Origin: Leclercia adecarboxylata
Lineage (GTDB): Bacteria > Pseudomonadota > Gammaproteobacteria > Enterobacterales > Enterobacteriaceae
DNA: 64,000 nucleotides
Direction of reading: 5' to 3'
Assembly: GCA_002360945.1 (NCBI GenBank)
Contig: DERO01000012.1
Span: forward strand, 50,006 to 114,005
The translations under genes and the position numbers were made by a program. Shown here in pieces: positions 56,505 through 64,000 of the stretch. Position 1 is the stretch's first letter; every line of letters starts with the position of its first letter. The notes below the pieces were generated by a model that saw nothing but the letters and a program-made list of their open reading frames with translations, did no database searches and was not told the DNA's origin.

Positions 56505-57661
56505 ACCGGATCAACCGGGACGACGTTTTCGCTCGGATAGCAGCCCAGCACCTTCATCGAACGGGTGATCTCACCCAGTTCACGCAGGGCTTTCTGCAGG
56601 GAAGCAGACTCGAGGTTAGCCTGGATATCGAGATAGAACATTTCTTCCCACGGGTTGCCATGGATCGGGCGCGATTCCAGCTTGGTCATGATCAGATTGT
56701 GATTGCGCAGCACCAGCAGAGCTTCTACCAGCGCACCCGCCTGCTGACCGGTTGCCATCAGCAGCGTGGTTTTGGCCGGAACCTGATCGGAGACGTTGAT
56801 CGCCTTACGTGCCAGCACGATGAAACGGGTGATATTTTGCGTCTGGTTCGCCAGGTTACGTTCCAGCACCTGTAAGCCATACAGCGCGCCACCGGCTTCA
56901 CTGCCCAGCGCGGCCACGGTTGGGGAGTTGGCCTGAGCGACCTTTTCCATGGCTGCCGAGGTGCTCTCGGTATACTCAATTTTCCAGCCCGGATAGCGGT
57001 TCAGGAACTGGCTGCACTGCTGGAAGGGTTGCGGGTGGCTGTAGACCGTCTCGATTTTGTCGAGGTCGGTGGTGCCGGAGACCAGCACGCAGTGGTCTAT
57101 AGGGATCGTCATCTCGCCCACCAGTGACAGGGTGGTGTGCTGGAGCAAATCGTACACGTCGTTGATCGCGCCGGAACTGGTATTTTCAATCGGCACAACG
57201 GCATAATCCGCTTGTCCGGTCTCCACCTGATTAAAGATATCCGCAAACTTCGCGCAGCCGCTCTCAATAAACTCTTCGAAGTGACGGGCTGCGTACTGAC
57301 GCGCGGCGAGGTGAGAATAGGAACCTTTCGGCCCAAGGAAGGCAATACGCGCCGAGTGCGGGTTGGTCTTGTTCAGATGCTGTTGCAGCAATGCCTGCTG
57401 CGTCAGGACGGAATCTTCAATGATCAGCTGGAACAGGCGGGTGATGTAGTGCGCGTCCAGATGATGCGTTTTGCCGAGGTTAATCAGACGTTCCAGCAGG
57501 TCGCGCTCGCGATCGATATCGCGTACCGGACGGTGTGACGCCAGCTTTGCCTTTCCTACCTCGACGGCCAGCGCACGGCGTTCAGCCAGCAGCGAAAGCA
57601 GTTTTTCATCCAGAGCGCTGATCTTGTCGCGCAGATCCAGTAACGGGTTTTCCGGTGTCAT
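56501..57661 (-). CDS. pheA: Bifunctional chorismate mutase/prephenate dehydratase
   Basis: The product has 386 residues as in E. coli. Chorismate mutase domain (1-95), prephenate dehydratase ('[20 protein letters not shown]', '[20 protein letters not shown]') and a C-terminal ACT domain ('[20 protein letters not shown]') that binds Phe for feedback control. It makes phenylpyruvate. Controlled by the pheL attenuator upstream. Confidence 0.98.
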   Translation of the reverse strand: MTPENPLLDLRDKISALDEKLLSLLAERRALAVEVGKAKLASHRPVRDIDRERDLLERLINLGKTHHLDAHYITRLFQLIIEDSVLTQQALLQQHLNKTNPHSARIAFLGPKGSYSHLAARQYAARHFEEFIESGCAKFADIFNQVETGQADYAVVPIENTSSGAINDVYDLLQHTTLSLVGEMTIPIDHCVLVSGTTDLDKIETVYSHPQPFQQCSQFLNRYPGWKIEYTESTSAAMEKVAQANSPTVAALGSEAGGALYGLQVLERNLANQTQNITRFIVLARKAINVSDQVPAKTTLLMATGQQAGALVEALLVLRNHNLIMTKLESRPIHGNPWEEMFYLDIQANLESASLQKALRELGEITRSMKVLGCYPSENVVPVDPV

Positions 57662-57692
57662 AGCGTTGCCTTAATCATATTATCGTTATCAA

Positions 57693-57722
57693 TAAAAAAG
57701 GCCCCCCGGTGTGGGAGGCCTT
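57693..57722 (-). terminator. pheL-pheA transcription attenuator
   Basis: On the minus strand AAGGCCTCCCACACCGGGGG followed by GCCTTTTTT forms the terminator stem between leader and pheA. An alternative pairing region lies in the pheL coding sequence (GAATGCGAAG repeats), giving the classical attenuator. Confidence 0.9.
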
Positions 57723-57768
57723 GTTGTTCGTCTTCGCATTCTTTATCACACGACGAAACGCCTCCCAA

Positions 57769-57816
57769 TCAGGGGAAGGTAAAAAAGAATGCGAAGAAAA
57801 ACGGTTTAACGGTCAT
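57769..57816 (-). CDS. pheL: pheA leader peptide
   Basis: A 15-codon leader, MTVKPFFFAFFFTFP, with seven Phe codons; ribosome stalling at these codons when Phe-tRNA is scarce prevents the terminator at 57693-57722 from forming. It differs from E. coli pheL only at the N-terminus. Confidence 0.95.
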   Translation of the reverse strand: MTVKPFFFAFFFTFP

Positions 57817-57880
57817 GGATGATTCCTTCAGAAGACAGACTTAAAGTACCTGTACTGTTTTAACCCTGTCAATAAAAAAC

Positions 57881-57904
57881 AAAAAACGCGCCCGAAGGCG
57901 CGTT
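57881..57904 (-). terminator. Terminator of raiA
   Basis: Minus strand AACGCGCC-TTCG-GGCGCGTT followed by TTTT. Confidence 0.92.
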
Positions 57905-57927
57905 GGCGATAGACTCAATGTAAAGGA

Positions 57928-58344
<417 letters not shown>

Positions 58345-58510
58345 CTAAATCACATTTTAATGTCCATTTTTGTCAACGGATTCTTTTTGTGAGGCAGGAC
58401 AGGAAGAAGTAACTTTTACCTTGTCGCCGCAAGAAATTGCGGCCATAGTTGATAGGATTGGTGCGGGCTAAACCGCTTCAGCTTAATCCGAAAACGGATA
58501 AAACGGATAA

Positions 58511-58539
58511 AAAAACGGCAGCCCTGGGGCTGCCGTTTT
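58511..58539 (-). terminator. Terminator of bamD
   Basis: AAAACGGCAGCCC / GGGCTGCCGTTTT stem, then a T tract on the minus strand. Confidence 0.92.
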
Positions 58540-58555
58540 GCATCTTACTGACGGA

Positions 58556-59293
58556 TCAGGAGCTGCTGCTGTTAGCGGCAATAATCTTCGCGACTTTGTC
58601 AGCCTGAGATGTCATCTGCAGCTCGCGATAGGCATTTTCCATCAGTTTCAGGCCATCGCGTGTTGCCTGGGTATCAGGATAATCACGCAGCATGCCTTCA
58701 ACACGGTTCACAACGGCAACGTATGCACCGCGGCGGGTATAATATTCCGCAACAGCGTATTCGTATTTCGCCAGACGGTCTTTCAGGAACACCAGACGTT
58801 TGCTGGCGTCCGTCACGTACTGGCTGTTCGGATAGCCGCGTACCAGTTTGGAGAAGTCATTGAACGCATCGCGGGCGTGCTGAGGGTCACGGTCTGAACG
58901 GTCAACACCAAAGAAACCCTGCAGCGCACTGTCATCCAGCGCCATGTTGGTCAGGCCGCGCATATACATGACGTAATCAATATTAGGGTGAGTTGGATTC
59001 AGACGCATGAAGCGATCGATAGTCGCCTGGGCCAGTGGCAGATCGGCATTTTTATAGTAGGCGTAGATCAGATCCAACTGTACCTGCTGGGAATACGGGC
59101 CAAATGGATAACGATTATCCAGCGCTTCCAGTTGCGTTATCGCCTGTTTCCAGTTACCGTCCTGGAGCTTTTGCTGAGCAGTCGCATAGATTTCATTCGG
59201 CGGATTGTCAGGGACCTGTTCATTCGAACCGGAGCAGCCCACCAAAGCCAGGCTCAACGTGGCCGCTGCCACCAGATATTTCATGCGCGTCAT
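58556..59293 (-). CDS. bamD: Outer membrane assembly lipoprotein BamD (YfiO)
   Basis: The product has 245 residues as in E. coli. Lipobox 'LALVGCSGS' at about 15-20, then five TPR-like repeats ('[20 protein letters not shown]', '[20 protein letters not shown]'). Essential BAM complex subunit. Divergent from rluD with 130 bp between starts. Confidence 0.98.
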   Translation of the reverse strand: MTRMKYLVAAATLSLALVGCSGSNEQVPDNPPNEIYATAQQKLQDGNWKQAITQLEALDNRYPFGPYSQQVQLDLIYAYYKNADLPLAQATIDRFMRLNPTHPNIDYVMYMRGLTNMALDDSALQGFFGVDRSDRDPQHARDAFNDFSKLVRGYPNSQYVTDASKRLVFLKDRLAKYEYAVAEYYTRRGAYVAVVNRVEGMLRDYPDTQATRDGLKLMENAYRELQMTSQADKVAKIIAANSSSS

Positions 59294-59423
59294 GACGTTT
59301 TGACTTTCCTCAAATGTTTGTCCGGGAGAATCTCTTTCCTGCTCCCGATTAAGACCAGCTACAATAGCACACTATATTAAACGGCAAAGCCGTAAAACCC
59401 AACGTTAAACGAAGAAGCAGTCT

Positions 59424-60404
59424 ATGGCACAACGAGTAGAACTCACCGCAACAGTCTCCGAAAAACAGCTCGGACAACGCTTAGATCAGGCTTTGGCCGA
59501 AATGTTCCCTGATTATTCGCGTTCACGCATAAAAGAATGGATTCTTGACCAGCGCGTGCTGGTAAATGGCAAGATCTGGGACAAGCCAAAAGAGAAAGTG
59601 TTGGGTGGGGAAGTGGTCGCCATCAATGCTGACATCGAAGAAGAAGTCCGTTTTGAACCTCAGGATATCCCGCTGAATATCGTCTACGAAGATGACGACA
59701 TTCTGGTGATCAACAAGCCACGTGACTTTGTTGTCCACCCTGGCGCAGGCAATCCTGACGGCACAGTGCTCAATGCGCTGCTGCACTACTATCCGCCGAT
59801 CGCTGACGTACCGCGTGCAGGGATCGTTCACCGTCTGGATAAAGACACTACCGGCCTGATGGTCGTCGCGAAGACCATTCCGGCGCAAACGCGTCTGGTT
59901 GAGTCGCTGCAGCTGCGTGAAATCACCCGTGAGTACGAAGCGGTAGCGATTGGCCACATGACTTCCGGTGGTACGGTAGAACAGCCTATCAGCCGCCACC
60001 CGACCAAGCGTACCCATATGTCCGTTCATCCGATGGGCAAACCGGCGGTCACGCACTATCGCATCATGGAACATTTCCGCATCCATACGCGTCTGCGTTT
60101 GCGTCTGGAAACCGGCCGTACTCACCAGATCCGTGTGCATATGTCGCATATCACCCATCCGCTGGTGGGCGATCAGCTTTATGGTGGCCGTCCGCGTCCG
60201 CCGAAAGGGGCCTCCGAGGAATTTATCGCCATGCTGCGTAAATTCGACCGTCAGGCCCTGCATGCGACCATGCTGCGTCTCTATCATCCGATCACCGGCA
60301 TCGAGATGGAGTGGCATGCGCCCATCCCTCAGGACATGGTGGATCTTATCGACGCCATGCGCGCCGATTTCGAAGAACATAAGGACGACGTGGACTGGTT
60401 ATGA
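59424..60404 (+). CDS. rluD: 23S rRNA pseudouridine(1911/1915/1917) synthase RluD
   Basis: The product has 326 residues. N-terminal S4 domain ('RLDQALAEMFPDYSRSRIKE'), catalytic Asp in 'HRLDKDTTGLMVVAKT' (near 139) and 'ETGRTHQIRVHMSHITHPLV'. It modifies helix 69 of 23S rRNA. Overlaps pgeF by 4 nt. Confidence 0.98.
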   Translation: MAQRVELTATVSEKQLGQRLDQALAEMFPDYSRSRIKEWILDQRVLVNGKIWDKPKEKVLGGEVVAINADIEEEVRFEPQDIPLNIVYEDDDILVINKPRDFVVHPGAGNPDGTVLNALLHYYPPIADVPRAGIVHRLDKDTTGLMVVAKTIPAQTRLVESLQLREITREYEAVAIGHMTSGGTVEQPISRHPTKRTHMSVHPMGKPAVTHYRIMEHFRIHTRLRLRLETGRTHQIRVHMSHITHPLVGDQLYGGRPRPPKGASEEFIAMLRKFDRQALHATMLRLYHPITGIEMEWHAPIPQDMVDLIDAMRADFEEHKDDVDWL

Positions 60405-61132
60405 CCAAACTGATTGTCCCGGAGTGGCCGATGCCTAAAGGTGTGGCGGCCTGCAGTTCCACCCGTACAGGTGGCGTGAGTGAGGGAGCCTGGGAGTCAT
60501 TAAACCTGGGCGCGCACTGTGGCGACGACCTCAATCATGTCGAAGAGAATCGTAAGCGGTTTTTTGCCGCGGGCCAGCTGCCGTCGAAACCGATCTGGCT
60601 TGAGCAGGTTCATGGTACGGCTGTGCTCAGTCTTACCGGCGAACCCTATGCTTCGAAACGCGCCGATGCCTCTTACAGCAATACTCCGGGTACAGTCTGT
60701 GCCGTGATGACCGCCGACTGCCTGCCGGTACTTTTCTGCAACCGTGCGGGCACCGAAGTGGCCGCCGCCCATGCTGGCTGGCGCGGATTATGTGCCGGCG
60801 TGCTGGAAGAGACCGTTGCCTGCTTTGCTGACAGCGCGGATAACATTCTCGCGTGGCTCGGCCCGGCGATTGGTCCACAGGCTTTTGAAGTGGGTCCCGA
60901 AGTGCGTGAGGCCTTTATGGCGCACGATCCGCAGGCAGAGAGTGCTTTTCGCCCGGCGGGGGAGAAGTACATGGCGGATATCTATCAGCTTGCCCGTCAA
61001 CGCCTGGCCCATCTCGGCATCAGCCAGATCTATGGTGGCGATCGCTGTACCTTCACCGAGAAGGATGATTTCTTTTCTTATCGCCGCGACAAGACCACCG
61101 GGCGTATGGCAAGTTTCATCTGGCTGATATAA
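60401..61132 (+). CDS. pgeF: Peptidoglycan editing factor PgeF (YfiH, multicopper-oxidase-like)
   Basis: The product has 243 residues of the laccase-domain (DUF152) family: 'QVHGTAVLS' with metal His, 'VMTADCLPVLFCNRAG' with Cys, 'AAHAGWRGLCAGVLEE' with His. Removes mis-incorporated L-Ser from UDP-MurNAc in E. coli. Overlaps rluD (ATGA). Confidence 0.96.
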   Translation: MTKLIVPEWPMPKGVAACSSTRTGGVSEGAWESLNLGAHCGDDLNHVEENRKRFFAAGQLPSKPIWLEQVHGTAVLSLTGEPYASKRADASYSNTPGTVCAVMTADCLPVLFCNRAGTEVAAAHAGWRGLCAGVLEETVACFADSADNILAWLGPAIGPQAFEVGPEVREAFMAHDPQAESAFRPAGEKYMADIYQLARQRLAHLGISQIYGGDRCTFTEKDDFFSYRRDKTTGRMASFIWLI

Positions 61133-61194
61133 CCTATAGAATCAAGACGATCCGGCACGCGCCGTTTTCTTTTCGCATAATTCAGGTCATTCAC

Positions 61195-61223
61195 CTTGAA
61201 TAATTGAGGGATGACCTCATTTA
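61195..61223 (+). promoter_or_regulatory. Sigma-32 heat-shock promoter of clpB
   Basis: CTTGAA (61195-61200), 14-bp spacer, CCTCATTTA (61215-61223) fit sigma-32, 38 bp before the clpB ATG. Confidence 0.88.
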
Positions 61224-61261
61224 ATCTCCAGTAGCAATTTTGACCTGTTATGGGAGGAGTT

Positions 61262-63835
61262 ATGCGTCTGGATCGTCTTACTAATAAATTCCAGCTTGCT
61301 CTCGCTGATGCCCAGTCACTCGCATTGGGGCACGACAACCAATTTATCGAACCTCTTCATCTCATGAGCGCCTTACTGAATCAGGAAGGGGGATCGGTTC
61401 GTCCTTTACTTACGTCTGCCGGCATCAATGCGGGCCAGTTACGCACCGCCATCGATCAGGCATTGAGCCGTCTGCCTCAGGTAGAGGGCACGGGCGGGGA
61501 TGTACAGCCGTCCCAGGATCTGGTTCGCGTATTAAACCTTTGCGACAAACTAGCGCAGAAACGCGGCGACAACTTTATTTCGTCAGAGCTTTTTGTTCTG
61601 GCGGCGCTTGAATCACGCGGCACATTGACCGACCTGCTGAAAACGGCCGGTGCAACCACCGCCAACGTGACGCAGGCGATTGCACAGATGCGCGGAGGGG
61701 AAAGCGTGAACGATCAGGGTGCCGAAGACCAGCGTCAGGCATTGAAAAAATATACGGTCGACCTGACCGAGCGTGCCGAGCAGGGCAAACTTGACCCGGT
61801 CATTGGCCGTGACGAAGAGATCCGCCGTACGATTCAGGTTCTGCAGCGCCGGACCAAAAATAACCCGGTACTGATCGGGGAGCCGGGTGTCGGTAAAACC
61901 GCCATTGTTGAAGGGTTAGCGCAGCGTATCGTCAATGGTGAAGTCCCGGAAGGCTTGAAAGGCCGTCGCGTACTCGCTCTGGATATGGGCGCTCTGGTGG
62001 CGGGGGCAAAATACCGCGGTGAATTTGAAGAGCGCTTAAAAGGGGTGCTCAACGATCTGGCGAAACAGGAAGGTAACGTCATCCTGTTTATTGATGAGTT
62101 ACACACCATGGTGGGTGCCGGTAAAGCAGACGGCGCCATGGATGCTGGCAACATGCTGAAGCCGGCACTGGCTCGTGGTGAGCTGCACTGCGTCGGGGCC
62201 ACCACGCTTGATGAGTATCGTCAGTACATTGAAAAAGATGCCGCCCTGGAACGTCGCTTCCAGAAAGTGTTTGTGGCTGAACCGACAGTGGAAGATACCA
62301 TCGCCATTCTGCGTGGTCTGAAAGAACGTTATGAGCTGCACCACCATGTGCAGATCACCGACCCGGCTATTGTGGCGGCAGCAACCCTGTCGCATCGTTA
62401 TATCGCCGATCGGCAGCTACCGGACAAAGCGATCGATCTCATCGACGAAGCGGCTTCCAGTATTCGTATGCAGATTGACTCAAAACCGGAAGAGCTCGAC
62501 AGGCTCGATCGCCGAATCATTCAGCTCAAGCTTGAGCAGCAGGCGCTGAAAAAAGAGTCTGATGAAGCGAGTAAGAAGCGCCTGGATATGCTTAATGAAG
62601 AGCTTGCTGATAAAGAACGGCAATATTCCGGCTTAGAGGAGGAGTGGAAAGCGGAGAAAGCATCCCTTTCCGGCACCCAGACTATTAAAGCCGAGCTGGA
62701 GCAGGCTAAGATTGCCATCGAGCAGGCGCGTCGCGTGGGCGATCTGGCGCAAATGTCTGAGCTGCAGTACGGCAAAATTCCGGAACTGGAAAAACAACTG
62801 GCGGCGGCAACTCAGGCTGAAGGCAAAACCATGCGTCTGTTACGTAATAAAGTGACGGAAGCAGAGATTGCTGAGGTACTGGCGCGCTGGACCGGGATCC
62901 CGGTCGCCAGAATGATGGAGAGCGAGCGCGACAAATTGCTGCGTATGGAGGATGACCTCCATCATCGCGTGATTGGCCAGGATGAAGCGGTGGAAGCAGT
63001 ATCAAACGCCATTCGTCGTAGCCGTGCGGGTTTGTCCGATCCTAACCGCCCGATTGGCTCCTTCCTGTTCCTGGGGCCGACCGGTGTCGGGAAAACGGAG
63101 CTGTGTAAGGCGCTGGCGAACTTCATGTTCGATAGTGATGATGCGATGGTGCGCATCGACATGTCCGAGTTTATGGAAAAACATTCCGTGTCGCGTCTCG
63201 TCGGGGCACCTCCGGGCTATGTCGGCTATGAAGAGGGCGGGTATCTGACAGAGGCGGTTCGCCGTCGTCCTTATTCCGTCATCCTGCTGGATGAAGTGGA
63301 AAAGGCGCATCCGGATGTATTCAACATCTTATTACAGGTGCTGGATGATGGCCGCCTGACAGACGGGCAGGGGAGAACGGTCGATTTCCGTAATACGGTC
63401 GTCATTATGACCTCGAACCTTGGTTCCGATCTGATTCAGGAACGTTTTGGCGAACTGGATTACGGTCATATGAAGGATCTGGTGCTGGGCGTGGTAAGCC
63501 ACAGCTTCCGTCCTGAGTTCATCAACCGTATTGATGAAGTAGTGGTCTTCCATCCGCTGGGTGAAAAACACATTGCGTCGATTGCCCGTATTCAGCTGCA
63601 GCGCTTGTATAAACGTCTGGAAGAGCGCGGCTATGAAATGCAGATTGCAGATGACGCGCTGCAGTTGCTGAGTGCAAATGGGTACGATCCGGTTTACGGC
63701 GCTCGTCCTCTAAAACGCGCTATTCAGCAGCAGATCGAAAACCCGCTGGCCCAGCAAATCCTTTCCGGGAAGCTGATCCCGGGCAAAACGATACAGCTGG
63801 TGAAAAAAGACGACCAGATTGTGGCAGTGCAGTAA
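61262..63835 (+). CDS. clpB: Disaggregase ClpB
   Basis: The product has 857 residues as in E. coli, from ATG 61262 ([20 protein letters not shown]) with GGAGG 3-8 nt upstream. N domain, NBD1 (Walker A 'GEPGVGKT', about 206), middle coiled coil (about 410-525), NBD2 (Walker A 'GPTGVGKT', about 605). With DnaK it dissolves protein aggregates. The internal Met near codon 149 region is Val ('[10 protein letters not shown]'), a possible GTG start of the short form as in E. coli. Confidence 0.98.
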   Translation: MRLDRLTNKFQLALADAQSLALGHDNQFIEPLHLMSALLNQEGGSVRPLLTSAGINAGQLRTAIDQALSRLPQVEGTGGDVQPSQDLVRVLNLCDKLAQKRGDNFISSELFVLAALESRGTLTDLLKTAGATTANVTQAIAQMRGGESVNDQGAEDQRQALKKYTVDLTERAEQGKLDPVIGRDEEIRRTIQVLQRRTKNNPVLIGEPGVGKTAIVEGLAQRIVNGEVPEGLKGRRVLALDMGALVAGAKYRGEFEERLKGVLNDLAKQEGNVILFIDELHTMVGAGKADGAMDAGNMLKPALARGELHCVGATTLDEYRQYIEKDAALERRFQKVFVAEPTVEDTIAILRGLKERYELHHHVQITDPAIVAAATLSHRYIADRQLPDKAIDLIDEAASSIRMQIDSKPEELDRLDRRIIQLKLEQQALKKESDEASKKRLDMLNEELADKERQYSGLEEEWKAEKASLSGTQTIKAELEQAKIAIEQARRVGDLAQMSELQYGKIPELEKQLAAATQAEGKTMRLLRNKVTEAEIAEVLARWTGIPVARMMESERDKLLRMEDDLHHRVIGQDEAVEAVSNAIRRSRAGLSDPNRPIGSFLFLGPTGVGKTELCKALANFMFDSDDAMVRIDMSEFMEKHSVSRLVGAPPGYVGYEEGGYLTEAVRRRPYSVILLDEVEKAHPDVFNILLQVLDDGRLTDGQGRTVDFRNTVVIMTSNLGSDLIQERFGELDYGHMKDLVLGVVSHSFRPEFINRIDEVVVFHPLGEKHIASIARIQLQRLYKRLEERGYEMQIADDALQLLSANGYDPVYGARPLKRAIQQQIENPLAQQILSGKLIPGKTIQLVKKDDQIVAVQ

Positions 63836-63848
63836 GTCACAAAAAGGC

Positions 63849-63876
63849 AAAAACGAGCCCCCAGGGGCTCGTTTTT
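63849..63876 (+). terminator. Terminator of clpB
   Basis: AAAACGAGCCCC / GGGGCTCGTTTTT, 14 bp after the stop codon. Confidence 0.93.
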
Positions 63877-63933
63877 GTTTAAAAACCAGGCAAGAATAGA
63901 GGTCCGGATGCGGAATTGCCTGGAAAGTGAGCG

Positions 63934-64000
63934 GTTGAAAAATAATTTTCACTTTATACTTGCCAGCCCAGAAGAACTGCCTATAATGCGCCTCCACTGA
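63934..64000 (+). promoter_or_regulatory. rRNA operon P1 promoter (rrnG-like), truncated by window end
   Basis: AT-rich UP-like segment (63934-63959), -35 TTGCCA (63960-63965), 16-bp spacer, -10 TATAAT (63982-63987) and a GCGC discriminator, closely like E. coli rrnG P1, which also lies next to clpB. The 16S gene is expected to the right of the window. Confidence 0.85.

Noticed and set aside
59300..59420. Sigma-E promoter for bamD
   Set aside because: No GGAACTT / TCAAA pair with proper spacing could be read upstream of bamD.

Overview
The window is a chromosomal segment of a GC-rich member of the Enterobacteriaceae, most like the Enterobacter / Lelliottia / Leclercia group. Its right half keeps almost gene for gene the E. 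coli order ssrA-smpB-ratAB-bamE-recN-nadK-grpE-corB-ypjD-ffh-rpsP-rimM-trmD-rplS ... yfiLRNB-aroF-tyrA-pheA-raiA-bamD-rluD-pgeF-clpB-rrn. The species call is an inference from gene content and protein similarity recalled from memory, not from a database search.

Region 1 (1-28.3 kb) is a secretion and surface island. It is dominated by a giant minus-strand gene for a BapA/SiiE-like Ig-repeat adhesin, which starts at 11422 and is still open at base 1 (at least 3807 codons). Next to it is a short paralogue (12242-15043) with the same N-terminal module and a C-terminal type I secretion signal. Then come a secreted TPR protein with an ECF sigma / anti-sigma pair, a YceI protein, an ASCH protein, a LysE exporter, and a type I secretion operon (HlyD-type adaptor, ABC exporter) whose first gene encodes an 1806-residue animal-type haem peroxidase with RTX repeats. 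The giant gene contains a higher-order duplication with a period of about 5.5 kb. The two adhesin genes share a 31-bp upstream element.

Region 2 (29-36.7 kb) holds a sialic acid cluster nanR-nanA-nanT-nanK-nanQ that lacks nanE, with a GGTATA-type NanR operator. It is followed by a RIO-type kinase, a LysR regulator and a zinc-type alcohol dehydrogenase-like gene. These sit directly beside ssrA, where E. coli K-12 carries prophage CP4-57.

Region 3 (36.8-64 kb) is conserved housekeeping: tmRNA and SmpB, RatA/RatB, BamE, RecN (two LexA boxes), NadK, GrpE (sigma-32 promoter), CorB (probable CTG start), YpjD, Ffh, the rpsP-rimM-trmD-rplS operon, a DUF2946/PepSY membrane pair rich in His and Met, the yfiL-yfiR-dgcN-yfiB c-di-GMP module, aroF-tyrA with TyrR boxes, an SMP-30 lactonase, pheL-pheA with its attenuator, raiA, bamD, rluD, pgeF and clpB (sigma-32 promoter). 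The window ends inside an rRNA P1 promoter. Most open frames on the plus strand opposite the adhesin and peroxidase genes are antisense shadows and are not annotated.
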